A stretch of 64,000 bases of DNA from Lentibacillus halodurans (GCF_900112045.1 NZ_FOJW01000013.1:26605-90604); one strand, 5' to 3'; positions 37,069 to 48,663 are shown, counted from the stretch's first letter. Numbers and translations are program-made. Notes: generated by a model from the sequence alone, not told the origin.

Positions 37069-38238
37069 TTATTTATTTTCAGTTTCCAGATTGGATGGAT
37101 CAATATTATAATGCCTCATCGTCTTTCCTTCTATCCCGATAATTTCCTTGTAGTAATCAAGCACTTGCTTCGATTGGGCATCCCAGCCCATTTCTTCAAT
37201 ATCACTGCGGGCAGCTCTTGCCAAGCGCTTACGCAGCGTTTCATCAGCAAACCGGAGCACGGTATTCGTAAAATCGCCCTGCTTGTCCTTGTCATAAAGC
37301 AATCCGGTACGGTTGTCCTCAATCTGTTCACAAGTTGGCCCGCTTTTGGCAGCAACCAATGGCAGCCCTGACGCCATCGCTTCTGTAATCACAAGACCAA
37401 GCGTTTCGGACGTTGACGGGAATACAAACAAATCTGATGACGCATACGCTTTGGCAAGTTCTTCCCCATGCATAAATCCGGTAAATACAGTATTTGTGCC
37501 TTCAAAGTGTTTTTCCAGTGACTGGCGGTGCGGCCCGTCCCCTACAATCGCCAGTGTAAATTCATCTGAGGCATCCAATACCGATTTAATTTTTTCGATT
37601 TCTTTTTCCGGGGCAAGCCTGCCAACAAACAGCAGCAGCTTTTTATTTGACTGTCCGTCTGAAAGTTTCTCTCGCATTTTCTGGTCGTACTTATCCGGAT
37701 GAAACAATTCCGTGTCCACGCCCCGCTTCCAGACGTGAACATTATAAAAGTTCTGTTCCTCCAGCTCTTTCTTAACGGCTTCGGATGTGCAAAGATTCAA
37801 CTCTGCCTGATTATGAAGCTTTCGGAAATACCACCATAAAAACCCTTTAAAGATAGGAAGATTGTAATAATCCGCATATTTCGGCACCTGAGTATGGAAG
37901 GACGCAAGCATCGGAATCCCGAGTTTTTTTGCATAATGGACACCGGACATTCCTACCAGCGCCGGATTGACGACATGAACAACATCCGGCTCATACGCTT
38001 CAAGCATTTTTTTGACTTTTCGCGTCGGCAGTGAAAATTTTTTAGAACGATAAAAAGGGAGAGTGCGGGCTGGAACCCCCTCTATTTTGACGCCTTCAAA
38101 TTCATACACACCAAGGTCAGGTGCGATAATGCGAACATCATGACCTTCGTTTTTAAAGTAACGAATACAAGCTTTTAGTCTAGTGACCACGCCATCTGTT
38201 GAAGGTATGAACGTCTCCGTGATTATGGCAATTTTCAA
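37069..38238 (-). CDS. sqdX: glycosyltransferase family 4, SQDG synthase-like
   Basis: 389 residues, GT-B fold. KIAIITETFIPSTDGVVTRL opens the acceptor domain; WKRGVDTELFHP, LLFVGRLAPEKEI, VGDGPHRQSLEK and AYASSDLFVFPSTSETLGLV line the nucleotide-sugar site, ending in the EMASGLP-type motif. Compared from memory with plant SQD2 the blocks W-x-x-GVD, VGR...EK, DGP, FTG and YASxD...ETLGLV align closely. It would move sulfoquinovose from UDP-sulfoquinovose to diacylglycerol. TTG 38238 is preferred because GAGGAAG lies 8 bases upstream; a GTG at 38247 abuts that site. Encoded 63 bp after sqdB. Alternative: a glucosyl-diacylglycerol synthase. Confidence 0.8.
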   Translation of the reverse strand: MKIAIITETFIPSTDGVVTRLKACIRYFKNEGHDVRIIAPDLGVYEFEGVKIEGVPARTLPFYRSKKFSLPTRKVKKMLEAYEPDVVHVVNPALVGMSGVHYAKKLGIPMLASFHTQVPKYADYYNLPIFKGFLWWYFRKLHNQAELNLCTSEAVKKELEEQNFYNVHVWKRGVDTELFHPDKYDQKMREKLSDGQSNKKLLLFVGRLAPEKEIEKIKSVLDASDEFTLAIVGDGPHRQSLEKHFEGTNTVFTGFMHGEELAKAYASSDLFVFPSTSETLGLVITEAMASGLPLVAAKSGPTCEQIEDNRTGLLYDKDKQGDFTNTVLRFADETLRKRLARAARSDIEEMGWDAQSKQVLDYYKEIIGIEGKTMRHYNIDPSNLETENK

Positions 38239-38301
38239 TGACGACACTTCCTCAATTGTTGATCTAGATTAAAATATGTGATTGAATGATTAGCCTTGAC
38301 C

Positions 38302-39477
<1,176 letters not shown>

Positions 39478-39591
39478 TCACATCTAATCTTCATTCCTAT
39501 TGTTCCAGGAATATGATAAAACAAAGTTGTACAAGGATCCATACATATAAAAAAATATCATGTTATCGATTTGATTACAAATGATGAGATG

Positions 39592-40989
39592 CTATACCTG
39601 TTTCTGCAGGTTAATGAACAGCTTCCGATATGCATCTGCTTCATTCGTCATCCCCAGTTCCTGGTAAATTTTTGATAACCATTTGAGTGGCTGCGGATCC
39701 TCAGGCTTTAGTTCCATTTCCCAGCTGAAACACTCGATTGCCTGCTCCGGCTGGCTGAATTCATAATATAATTCCCCCAGAACCTGCATTTGATCCAGAT
39801 TATCACTGAATTTTTCCATTGCATCTACTTTTAGATAGATCGGATGGACCGCGCGCTGCTCAATAAAAGGCTTCAGCAGCTCCTTAATAAAGCCCGGCTC
39901 ACTCGTATTCAATAATATAGCGGTGTATCTGTGAATAAGATGTTCAGCTTTTTCAGGATGCCAATCAATCGTCAGTTTAAACAACGTTTGCAGCTGTTCG
40001 GGTTGTAACGAGAGAGATGCCAGATCCAATTGTTCGAGCATTCCTCCAATTGATTCCGTTTGTGGGGGTTCAATATAATAATCGGGGTCCTCAAGTATGT
40101 TCAGAACTTGCTCAATTTTATTCAGCTCAATGTATATTTGCAGGAGATCCTGTTTTAGTGGTGCAAAGCGGGGCTGCTGGTGGTACAGATTTTCAAGAAT
40201 GCACATGGTTTGTTCTTTATCAAAATGCCGGTTCAACAAATTTAGAAGAGGGTAATAGCTGTTTTCTGACGGGTTTTCAATTAACTTGTCTCCATAAAGA
40301 GCCATCATATCGATCCATCTTGATTGCTTATCAAGCAAGGTGATGAGCCGGTGAAAACAATCGTCCTGATCCTTTTCGGAACTGAGTACTTTTTCAGCAA
40401 AAATCAAGTCTTTATCCAGCACTTTCTCGGATTGATGATGATACAGATCTGCATATTCCCTAAAGCTCCAGTCACTGGAAAGCTGCCTGACCAAGCTGTG
40501 GCCGGGTGCAAAGTCCATTAAAATCCGGACAATTCGATAGCCCAAAAAGTTCTGCCCATTCCTGCGATAGGTATAAAATATGGATGTAATTTCGTTAAAT
40601 AGCTGTTTTTTGGAAATGAATGATTCAAAGAATGTCAGAATAAATGCCTTTTCCTGAGGAGTATAATGCTTATCCAGTTTCTTCAGAAGTGGTTCGAAGC
40701 GGGTGGTACGGCATGGGTGGTTGGCAGATAATAGTTCATCGATAAATGGGTGCGGTGCATTGAAGACCATGCCCTGTTTAAAGGCAGAAGCGATGAATGA
40801 ACAGCGCCTTAGTTTTTTGGCTTTTACAGCGGTGAGGAAGTCATGTTTGTAAAAGAACAAGTAATAGGCTTCATGATTTTTACTCCAGGCTTCTATAATC
40901 CCAGCACCAAGGTAGAGTACCATTCTTTCTGCGTGCAACTGAAATGACTTCTGCTTGTTTCCATAAATATAAAACTGATCCGAACTCAT
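39592..40989 (-). CDS. TPR-repeat protein, unknown
   Basis: 465 residues, all helical, no signal peptide. The last part has tetratricopeptide-like repeats (LGELYYEFSQPEQAIECFSWEMELKPEDPQP and following), and the middle likely degenerate ones. The N-terminal 60 residues are aromatic-rich (MVLYLGAGIIEAWSKNHEAYYLFFYK). Function unknown; a scaffold role is likely. It precedes sqdB by about 140 bp on the same strand. Confidence 0.75.
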   Translation of the reverse strand: MSSDQFYIYGNKQKSFQLHAERMVLYLGAGIIEAWSKNHEAYYLFFYKHDFLTAVKAKKLRRCSFIASAFKQGMVFNAPHPFIDELLSANHPCRTTRFEPLLKKLDKHYTPQEKAFILTFFESFISKKQLFNEITSIFYTYRRNGQNFLGYRIVRILMDFAPGHSLVRQLSSDWSFREYADLYHHQSEKVLDKDLIFAEKVLSSEKDQDDCFHRLITLLDKQSRWIDMMALYGDKLIENPSENSYYPLLNLLNRHFDKEQTMCILENLYHQQPRFAPLKQDLLQIYIELNKIEQVLNILEDPDYYIEPPQTESIGGMLEQLDLASLSLQPEQLQTLFKLTIDWHPEKAEHLIHRYTAILLNTSEPGFIKELLKPFIEQRAVHPIYLKVDAMEKFSDNLDQMQVLGELYYEFSQPEQAIECFSWEMELKPEDPQPLKWLSKIYQELGMTNEADAYRKLFINLQKQV

Positions 40990-41049
40990 ACGTGCACCTC
41001 CTGCCTTTTTTGCTATTATAACATATTTGGCCTCACAACAATATAGAAC

Positions 41050-41700
41050 TCATCCGGCATTACCGGAGCCTGAGCTATATCTGTTCGTATGCACCAAAGC
41101 TACTCGATCAACAACACGGCGCATCTGCAAATAGGAATACTGGAACAGCGGACTTTGGATAAAGGTAAAAATAAATGTAAAGATAAATACAGGACCACCC
41201 AGGATCAGTCCAATGATTAACACGGTACTTTCGGTGATCATGCGAACCTTTCCAATGGAAGCCCCCGTTTTATCAGAAATCGACAGCATAAACCCATCAC
41301 GCGGACCCGAACCAACGCCTGCAGCATTATAAATGCCGCCGCCAAGACCCATGACGACAATGCCCGCAATGATAACAAGAACATCCGGCCAGGTGTTAGT
41401 CGTCTTTGGAAGGAAATCAAGCCACATATATAAATCGACAAAAGTGCCAACCAGCACCGCATTCAAAAAAGTCCCGATTTTAATGTAGGACTTATCCAAT
41501 ATCCAGGATATAACGATCAGTACAAATGAAATGATGATCGCCCAGGATCCGATGGACAATCCAACTAAATCAAATAAGGCTACATTCAATACATCCCACG
41601 GGTGAATCCCCAAATGCTGCATGTTTACCGTTATGGTGATCCCCAAACTAAAAATCATAATCCCGATAAAATAAATGGACCAGCGAAAAATGCGAATCAT
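41050..41700 (-). CDS. YczE/YitT-type integral membrane protein
   Basis: 216 residues with five or six helices; GIMIFSLGITITVNMQHLGIHPWDVLNVAL and GAGSGPRDGFMLS-type motif (GVGSGPRDGFML) mark the YczE group. Second member in this window (other at 18052-18684) but only distantly alike. ATG follows AGAAGGAC by a few bases. Function unknown. Confidence 0.8.
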   Translation of the reverse strand: MIRIFRWSIYFIGIMIFSLGITITVNMQHLGIHPWDVLNVALFDLVGLSIGSWAIIISFVLIVISWILDKSYIKIGTFLNAVLVGTFVDLYMWLDFLPKTTNTWPDVLVIIAGIVVMGLGGGIYNAAGVGSGPRDGFMLSISDKTGASIGKVRMITESTVLIIGLILGGPVFIFTFIFTFIQSPLFQYSYLQMRRVVDRVALVHTNRYSSGSGNAG

Positions 41701-41908
41701 GTCTATGTCCTTCTTTCTATGTGCAGTTGCGGAATTTTCATTATATCATAAACGGGGGGGTTGACTAATGATATAATGCTTAATCAGCTGTTTAGATCAG
41801 CATAAATGGATCCTGACAAAAGCCCTGCAGAAAAACAAATCCATTGGGACGTGACTCCTCGATTAAGTATTCCCGATTCAAAATCTTAGTTTATCTTTCA
41901 CGTTAACC

Positions 41909-42523
41909 TCAGCGTGAAAACAATTGATATCCCATGTACATGGCCATCCCCCATATAATAATAGCGGAAGCCTGGTTCATTCGTTTTAACAGTTGTCCAT
42001 TTTTATCAAGTTGACCAAGCTTTCTTCCAGCTACCGCCAAAGTTAAAAACCAAACCCATGAAACCCCTATACACGCTGCCGTAAATAACCACTTTTCATA
42101 TCCCGTATAGACAAGAGAACTGGTTCCAATTATCCCAATTGTATCCATAATGGCATGCGGATTAAGCAATGAAACAGAGACAGCAAATGTCACCTGACGT
42201 TTTGCCGATAATTTGTTCGACTGTTGTTTACCACTTTGTTCAGATTGGCTTTTCCACATGACCCACCCCATGTAAACTAAGAAAAAAAATCCCCCTATAA
42301 ACAGTAATACTGTTAACCACTCAAAGTTAAAAACAATGAAGGAAACACCGGCTACAGCCAAATATATTAATAGCGTATCAGAAAAACCCGCTGCCATAAT
42401 AACAGGCAAAACATTGATAAATTTTAAATGTGTTGCCCCTTGGTTAAATACGAATATATTTTGCACGCCTAATGGCAATATTAAACCAAATGCCAGCATC
42501 ACACCATGAAGTAATGCCTCCAT
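41909..42523 (-). CDS. LysE/ArgO family amino acid exporter
   Basis: 204 residues, six helices. GLILPLGVQNIFVFNQGA is the family N-terminal signature and NPHAIMDTIGIIG the central loop motif. Members export basic amino acids such as arginine or lysine. ATG 42523 has GGGAGGGG directly upstream; the longer frame to 42607 is unsupported. Divergent to the remnant of a MocR-type regulator, its probable former controller. Confidence 0.88.
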   Translation of the reverse strand: MEALLHGVMLAFGLILPLGVQNIFVFNQGATHLKFINVLPVIMAAGFSDTLLIYLAVAGVSFIVFNFEWLTVLLFIGGFFFLVYMGWVMWKSQSEQSGKQQSNKLSAKRQVTFAVSVSLLNPHAIMDTIGIIGTSSLVYTGYEKWLFTAACIGVSWVWFLTLAVAGRKLGQLDKNGQLLKRMNQASAIIIWGMAMYMGYQLFSR

Positions 42524-42616
42524 TGTTTTCCCCTCCCTTGCATCCCTATTCAGGATAACGGAGAATGATCCACCTGTCTCCAACCATTTGGATAGAAATT
42601 GACCCAACCAATTTGA

Positions 42617-43277
42617 TAAAATGACAATCCGACAGGCATATTAATGTCGGAAAGAAGACGGGATCAATTATTAACGATTTCTAATAAGGAATCCCTTCCC
42701 ATTATTGAAGATGATGTTTACGGTGATCTATGGTTTGATAACCCTCCGCCAAAACCGTTGAAGGCGAGGGATAGGCAGGGAAATGTTCTATATGTAGGAA
42801 GTATTTCGAAAAACATTGAGTCCGGGGCTGCGAATTGGATGGATTGTTGGACCTGACCCTGTCATTGAACGTTTGTCCGATATTAAAATGCAAACGGATT
42901 ATGAGTCAAGTTCCTTATCACAGTATGTGGTTGATAAATGGCTTGCAGACGGAATCTATGAGGACTATTTAAAACAGATAAGGGAGCAATTAAAATTCAG
43001 AAGAGGCTTTACCATTCAAATATTAACTGAATATTTTTCAGAATTGGCAACCTGGAATATTCCTAAAGGTGGTTTTTATATTTGGCTTCGGCTGCAGCCC
43101 AACATTTCTATCCGAAAATTATTTTATGCAGCCCTTCAGGAAGGCATCTTGATAAATCCGGGAAGTATATACGATAAAAATGATCAAGATCACCTGCGCT
43201 TATCCTTCTCATTCGCTTCCATGGAAGATCTAGAAAAAGGGTTAATACGTTTATCAGAAATGATTAAAAACCTTTAG
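42617..43277 (+). pseudogene. MocR-type (GntR-aminotransferase) regulator, truncated and frameshifted
   Basis: C-terminal part of a fold-type I aminotransferase domain: NPTGILMSERRRDQLL, IIEDDVYGDLWFD, then YVGSISKNIES where SKTLSPGLRIGW is expected, a frame change, and PGLRIGWIVGPDPVIERL through to GGFYIWLRL and the end. The PLP lysine is in GSISKN. The N-terminal winged-helix domain and about half the aminotransferase domain are gone, and a stop lies directly upstream. MocR genes often sit divergent to LysE-type exporters, as here. Confidence 0.85.
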
Positions 43278-43455
43278 CGGTAGTTGTTTAAAGCGACAGC
43301 GCACTAAAAGGCTATTGATATTTTTTGCTTTCGGTTATGAATCATTTAATTCCAGCGGTTTAAGGTTCCAGCTGTTAACTTTCATGAACTTCCTTTAATT
43401 AAAAACACAATCTTTATTCTCTGTTTAAATATGGTATTTTTTGTTCAGATTATGT

Positions 43456-44685
43456 TTATCTGATTTTATTTAAATATCTGATCAATAGGAACACAACAAT
43501 CATCAGGAAAGAAATCAGCAGCCAGCCAAATGTATACCCACTATGATCCACAATCACTCCAAACAATGGAGGGATTAAAATTACACCGAGCGATCCCAAA
43601 GTAATACTAAAGCCGCTTGATAACCCCGCTTCTTCTTTTGACACCAGCTCAGATGCCAAGTTCATCCATATCCCATTAAACCCCGACACGGAGAAACCAA
43701 ATAGTAAAAACAGCGGCACCATCAACTCAAATGGTGTACCCGCTGGGAGAAAAGCGACCACGATACTTGCGAAAAAAGTAATCATGACAATAATCGTCAT
43801 GACTTTCAATCTTTCTCCCCCAAAAACCCGATCACTGATAATTCCCCATCCAATCCTGCCAAATGACCCGCCCACTTCGGAAACGACAAACAAAAATCCG
43901 GCAAACACTAGATCAATACCGATCTGTTCATACGTAAATAACACAAGATAAGTATTTAAACACATTTGCGCCCCATTAATTCCCATTGCACTGAGACTGA
44001 TTAATAATAATGGTTTATTTTTCACCATTTTCAATGTGGCTGATAATGTAGAACGGACAGATATCTTTTGATTTTTGGAAGGTTTCTCGTTATCTGGATC
44101 TCTGTAAAGAAAGAATGCCAGGAATCCCGTCGCTATCAATCCGAGACTCGCCAGTAAAACAGCGGTTCTCCACCCATAGGTCTCAGCTAATGGCAATAAC
44201 AAAATAGCTGACAGCGCGGATCCAAACGTAATCCCCATTTGTTTGATTCCCATTGCCGCTCCTCTTTTATTTTTGGGAAACCAATAAACAATCCCGCGGT
44301 TGCTAGTAGGGTGCATCCCCCCATACCCTATCCCCCCAATCATAACCAACAATAACATTAGTACAAAGGTGGATTGGAAGGTCATTAATAAAAAACTGAT
44401 TCCCAAAGCCGAAGCCAGCACAACCAGCAACGGCCTTGATCCGAACCGGTCAACAAAGAAACCGGTCGGTATAGAAACCAGTGCCTGTCCTAAAAACAGG
44501 GCAGATGGCAACAGCCCAACTTGCGCTTTCGTCAAATATAAATCTTCTTCAATAAGTACTCCCAGCGGCCCGAGACTCCGACCAATAAACGCTACCATGA
44601 TTTGTGCCAGAAGCAGCCATAATAGCATACGCCAGGGCTTAAACCTACCTGAAGCTGCATTATGAATGGGAGAATTTATCATCAT
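43456..44685 (-). CDS. MFS transporter
   Basis: 409 residues, twelve helices. GFFVDRFGSRPLLV is the loop 2-3 motif A and GRIGWGIISDRVFGGERL its second-half counterpart. General type resembles organic-acid carriers. It is the last gene of the CoA-transferase/lyase operon, 33 bp after the SSF symporter, so it probably moves a substrate or product of that pathway. Confidence 0.88.
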   Translation of the reverse strand: MMINSPIHNAASGRFKPWRMLLWLLLAQIMVAFIGRSLGPLGVLIEEDLYLTKAQVGLLPSALFLGQALVSIPTGFFVDRFGSRPLLVVLASALGISFLLMTFQSTFVLMLLLVMIGGIGYGGMHPTSNRGIVYWFPKNKRGAAMGIKQMGITFGSALSAILLLPLAETYGWRTAVLLASLGLIATGFLAFFLYRDPDNEKPSKNQKISVRSTLSATLKMVKNKPLLLISLSAMGINGAQMCLNTYLVLFTYEQIGIDLVFAGFLFVVSEVGGSFGRIGWGIISDRVFGGERLKVMTIIVMITFFASIVVAFLPAGTPFELMVPLFLLFGFSVSGFNGIWMNLASELVSKEEAGLSSGFSITLGSLGVILIPPLFGVIVDHSGYTFGWLLISFLMIVVFLLIRYLNKIR

Positions 44686-44718
44686 GAGTCATCTCTTTTC
44701 CAAAAACTGACGTGCTCG

Positions 44719-46206
44719 TTATAACGCTACGACCTTCTTTGCTTCGTTCTCTTCTACTGCGGAAACATTCATAATAAGGCTTCCGCTGACACATATGACG
44801 ATGTTCAGAAGAAGTCCCCATAACCCGCTGGCAATACCTAATAAAGATAGATTGAAAACCGTCATCAGAGAAGCCACCAATGTACCTGCAATCATTCCCG
44901 TAAAGACAGCTTTGGTATGCAGGCGATTCCAGTACAGGCCGAGGATCAATCCCGGTGATATCTGAATCAGTAATTCAAACTTCAATACAAATATCTGATA
45001 AAGTGTTGCCGGCGGGAACCATGCAACTAAAATCAGGATACCTACTGCCACGACACCTACCAGCTTACCAACGAGTAATTTTTTACGCTGAGAAGCCTCA
45101 GGGTTAATGTAATTTCCGTATAAATCGTTCGAAATAATCGAAGAAAATGTCAGTAATATAGAATCAGCGGTGGACACTATCGCTGCAATAACTCCACCAA
45201 ACAGCAAAGTCATAGCCCAATAGAAAATGACGTTCTGACTCGCAATGGTACTTGCCATCATACCTACGAGCTGTTCGGATTCTGCAGTAGATAAATCAGG
45301 AAACGCATTAATACCGATAATCCCTATGATGAACACCACCCCTGCAGTTAAGAAGGGCATCCAAGCCATTCTGCTGAATGAGCGTTTTAGTGTTTTTTCA
45401 CTCTTTGCCGAGAATATTCGCTGAATAGCGTGAGGATAAACCGCAGCACCAATTCCAATCAACACAAGCAGGCTTAACCAATTCATCACACCTGGTGCAT
45501 CAGGAATTCCCAGTTTCTCAGGAGAAAAAACCTGCATGTAATCGGCTGAGGTAGGCAAGCCGCCAAAATAAATAATAGATCCGATCAAAAGCATAAAGAC
45601 ACCAAACAATAGTGCGATCCCTTGTATGGTATCTGTATAAGCTACGGAGCGCATCCCGCCAAGCCATCCGTAAATCAGCATGATAACGACAAAGAAGATA
45701 ACACCGAGCTGATAGGGAATCGTTCCTCCGGTTAATCCAGACACTCCTTGCCCGATAGCTACTAATTGTTCAAGTAAGTAGTTACCCAGACCGTAAAGCA
45801 TGAGTAATGAAGCTAGAATTGTAACCGCTTTCGATTTATACCGTTTTTCAAACCACTGGGCAGGTGTAACCAATTTATATTTCTTACCAAGGGTATAAAG
45901 TCGCGGAGCAAATAAAAGATATGCCATAATAATCATAATGAAAAAAGGCACGGATACTAAGTATTCAAAGCCCTGTCGATACGCAGACGGGGGGTAACCG
46001 ATAACCGTATTTCCACTATATTGTGTAGCAAAAAAAGTGAAAAACAGAACCATAACACCGAGTCCTCTGCCGCCAAGATAGTACGCATCCAGACTTTTAT
46101 GCATATTTCTGTTTTTTAAAAACGTTAAAACACCAACCCCAAGCATAATCAAACCGTACACAGCAAGAATCAAAATACCTGACCAGCCCGAAAAAGCTAA
46201 ATCCAT
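44719..46206 (-). CDS. sodium:solute symporter (SSF family)
   Basis: 495 residues, about thirteen helices. The second helix has FFATQYSGNTVIGYPPSAYRQG and a later loop GWLGGMRSVAYTDTIQG; ISTADSILLTFSSIISNDLY-type motif (VSTADSILL) contains the Na-site serines. Related to PanF/acetate-type carriers of carboxylates. Its start overlaps the end of the small-subunit gene with AAGGAG just before, so the two are coupled. Confidence 0.92.
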   Translation of the reverse strand: MDLAFSGWSGILILAVYGLIMLGVGVLTFLKNRNMHKSLDAYYLGGRGLGVMVLFFTFFATQYSGNTVIGYPPSAYRQGFEYLVSVPFFIMIIMAYLLFAPRLYTLGKKYKLVTPAQWFEKRYKSKAVTILASLLMLYGLGNYLLEQLVAIGQGVSGLTGGTIPYQLGVIFFVVIMLIYGWLGGMRSVAYTDTIQGIALLFGVFMLLIGSIIYFGGLPTSADYMQVFSPEKLGIPDAPGVMNWLSLLVLIGIGAAVYPHAIQRIFSAKSEKTLKRSFSRMAWMPFLTAGVVFIIGIIGINAFPDLSTAESEQLVGMMASTIASQNVIFYWAMTLLFGGVIAAIVSTADSILLTFSSIISNDLYGNYINPEASQRKKLLVGKLVGVVAVGILILVAWFPPATLYQIFVLKFELLIQISPGLILGLYWNRLHTKAVFTGMIAGTLVASLMTVFNLSLLGIASGLWGLLLNIVICVSGSLIMNVSAVEENEAKKVVAL

Positions 46207-46209
46207 AAG

Positions 46210-46461
46210 TTACTTCACTCCTTCCTTTTCATTAGCTTCATTTTCCTCTTCCAGCATCCAATGATGTTTGATCACATAAGATAAAAAAGCTGACAGAAGC
46301 ATAGACGCAATAATAATGATGACGGCCCATAGCGGCATTCCATAGATTAGAATATCCCCAAAACTTTCTGGGAAATACCACGGGGTTATTAACGCCAGTA
46401 AAATACCAAATACAATCCATACTTTTTTGTTTTTGATCGGTTCTTTTTTCGGCTGACTCAT
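46210..46461 (-). CDS. small two-helix protein paired with the SSF symporter
   Basis: 83 residues: basic start, two helices (about residues 14-31 and 38-62), acidic charged tail EEENEANEKEG. Small hydrophobic proteins of this layout (DUF3311/DUF997-like) regularly precede SSF symporters and may be accessory subunits. I cannot tell which of the two families applies. ATG follows GGAGG. Confidence 0.75.
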   Translation of the reverse strand: MSQPKKEPIKNKKVWIVFGILLALITPWYFPESFGDILIYGMPLWAVIIIIASMLLSAFLSYVIKHHWMLEEENEANEKEGVK

Positions 46462-46543
46462 CTCTATTCCTCCTTTTTGGATTTCAAATATTCAGACATT
46501 AAATGATGTAAGCATCACACCGGTTTTCGCCCATAGATTTGTG

Positions 46544-47449
46544 TTACACAGCGTGCAGGTCGTTAATTTTGCCTGCTTTAATGACTTGTCCCGGTACCTC
46601 ATGCCCCAAAACAGCCTCCAGTTGTTTAGAGGCGGAAATCAATTGATCAAGATTTGCGTTCATTTGATAATCCATGAAGGCGAGCATATGGACAAGATCC
46701 TCAGTACATATATTGCCAGTGGCTCCCGGGGCAAACGGACAACCTCCCAAACCTCCCAGAGAAGAATCAAATCGTATCGCTCCTGCCCGGATTGCCTCCA
46801 TCACATTCGCCAGACCCATGCCGCGGGTATTATGGAAATGCATCGTTAACTGCAAATCAGGCCAGCGATCCAACATCTTTGTACATAGTTGATAGACCTG
46901 CTTCGGTGTCGCCATCCCAGTCGTATCAGCAAGTGTGACCCCATGTGCTCCCAGTTCAAGATATTGTTCAGTCAATGTCAGTATTCTATCTTCTCTGATA
47001 GTGCCTTCGAATGGACAGCCAAAAGAGGTAGCCACTGATCCGTTAATTTTAATCCCAGTACCAGTGAGAAAGCTGGCAATATCCTGGAAACCCGAAAAGG
47101 ATTCTTCCACTGTTTGACTAACATTCTTCCGATTATGCGTTTCGCTGGCTGAAACAACAAGATTCACCTCATCAGCCATACAGGAAGCGGCACGTTCTGC
47201 ACCTTTAACATTTGGGATCAAAGTGGTATACGTGACATCCTGCTTTCTGTCAATACCCAGCATGACATCCTCCGCATCCTTCAAATTAGGGACAGCTTTC
47301 GGTGACACAAACGAGGTTGCTTCGATTTTATCGACTCCCGCATCAGCCAGCCGGTTGATTAAATCAATTTTTTTCGCTGTCGGTAAGAACTGATCCTCAA
47401 TTTGCAGGCCGTCTCGTGTCACTACTTCCTGTACATAAATTCGCTCCAT
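46544..47449 (-). CDS. hydroxymethylglutaryl-CoA lyase-like enzyme
   Basis: 301 residues, TIM barrel of the HMGL group. EVVTRDGLQIE at the start (metal Asp and catalytic Arg), ATSFVSPKAVPNL, MHFHNTRGMG (metal His pair) and LGGLGGCPFAPGATGN with the catalytic Cys. HMG-CoA lyase cleaves HMG-CoA to acetoacetate and acetyl-CoA; close relatives cleave citramalyl-CoA. Follows the CaiB CoA-transferase by 17 bp, implying that the transferase activates the acid that this enzyme splits. Confidence 0.9.
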   Translation of the reverse strand: MERIYVQEVVTRDGLQIEDQFLPTAKKIDLINRLADAGVDKIEATSFVSPKAVPNLKDAEDVMLGIDRKQDVTYTTLIPNVKGAERAASCMADEVNLVVSASETHNRKNVSQTVEESFSGFQDIASFLTGTGIKINGSVATSFGCPFEGTIREDRILTLTEQYLELGAHGVTLADTTGMATPKQVYQLCTKMLDRWPDLQLTMHFHNTRGMGLANVMEAIRAGAIRFDSSLGGLGGCPFAPGATGNICTEDLVHMLAFMDYQMNANLDQLISASKQLEAVLGHEVPGQVIKAGKINDLHAV

Positions 47450-47466
47450 CCATTTTCACCTCTTTC

Positions 47467-48663
47467 TTAAATAATTCCCTGTTCTTTCAGATGGTGGATT
47501 TTGTTATCATCATAGGCTAGCCAATCCTTCATCACTTCGTCCGTGTGCTGTCCGAGATCAGGACCAAGCCATTTCGTTTCTCCAGGGGTCTTACTCATTT
47601 TCGGCACAACTCCTGGGATTCTCAGTGACTCTTCTTTGTTTAATGTAAAGTTCTCGATCATTCCCCTGCTCAAATAATGGGGATCTTTCACAATGTCTTC
47701 GATACTATAAATCGGGCCGGCAGGAACCTTTGCATCATCAAGCACCTTCAAGGCAGTTTCAATATCCAGCGTTTTCGTCCAACCTTCAATGACCTCGTCG
47801 AGGAAATCTGCATGGGAAGCTCTGCCGCTGTTGCTTTTAAAACGTTCATCTTCACCTAATTCGGGCCTTCCAATCGCTTCCATTAAACGTTTGAAAATGG
47901 CGTCCCCATTCCCGCCGATCACAATATATTTGCCATCGTTACATTGATACGTGTTCGAAGGTGCTATACCTGGCAGCGATGATCCAGTTCGTTCCCGGAT
48001 CGCGCCAAGTTTATCAAATTCAGGCAGCGAGCCTTCCATTAAACTGAACACGGCTTCATATAACGCAACATCAATAACTTGTCCTTTTCCAGTCCCTTGC
48101 ACATCCCGATGGTAAAGGGCCATCATTGCCCCAATCACGGAATACATGGCAGCAAGGGAGTCGCCCAGACTGATGCCTACCCGTGTCGGCGGCCGATCCG
48201 GATATCCGGTGATATGACGCAGCCCGCCAATCGACTCTCCGACACTGCCGAAACCTGGCTTATCACGGTAAGGACCTGTTTGGCCATAGCCGGATACCCG
48301 GACCATCACTAAGCCGGGATTGACAGCAGACAATGCGTCATATCCAAGGTTCCATTTTTCCATGGTCCCCGGTCTGAAATTTTCGATGAGAATATCACAT
48401 TCTTTTACGAGGGATCGAATGATTTTCTGCCCTTCTTCGCTTTTTAAGTTGACGGTGATTGACTTCTTGTTTCGGGATTGCAACTTCCACCATAAGGAAG
48501 TCCCTTCATAAATATGGCGCCAATCACGCAGGGGATCTCCTTTTCCCGGCGTTTCCACCTTTACGACGTCAGCCCCAAACTCCGCCATCAGCCTCCCCGC
48601 AAACGGACCGGCAATCAGACTGCCTAATTCGAGTACCTTAACGCCTTCCAGACTTTGCCCCAT
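47467..48663 (-). CDS. CaiB/BaiF family CoA-transferase
   Basis: 398 residues, type III CoA-transferase. LELGSLIAGPFAGRLMAEFGADVVKVE is the N-terminal signature, NFRPGTMEKWNLGYD and VSGYGQTGPYRDKPG follow, and the catalytic Asp is in GISLGDSLAAM. It would move CoA from a donor such as succinyl-CoA to a dicarboxylic acid. The neighbouring lyase suggests 3-hydroxy-3-methylglutarate or citramalate. ATG 48663 has AGGAG 8 bases upstream. First gene of a five-gene operon facing the GntR regulator. Confidence 0.93.
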   Translation of the reverse strand: MGQSLEGVKVLELGSLIAGPFAGRLMAEFGADVVKVETPGKGDPLRDWRHIYEGTSLWWKLQSRNKKSITVNLKSEEGQKIIRSLVKECDILIENFRPGTMEKWNLGYDALSAVNPGLVMVRVSGYGQTGPYRDKPGFGSVGESIGGLRHITGYPDRPPTRVGISLGDSLAAMYSVIGAMMALYHRDVQGTGKGQVIDVALYEAVFSLMEGSLPEFDKLGAIRERTGSSLPGIAPSNTYQCNDGKYIVIGGNGDAIFKRLMEAIGRPELGEDERFKSNSGRASHADFLDEVIEGWTKTLDIETALKVLDDAKVPAGPIYSIEDIVKDPHYLSRGMIENFTLNKEESLRIPGVVPKMSKTPGETKWLGPDLGQHTDEVMKDWLAYDDNKIHHLKEQGII

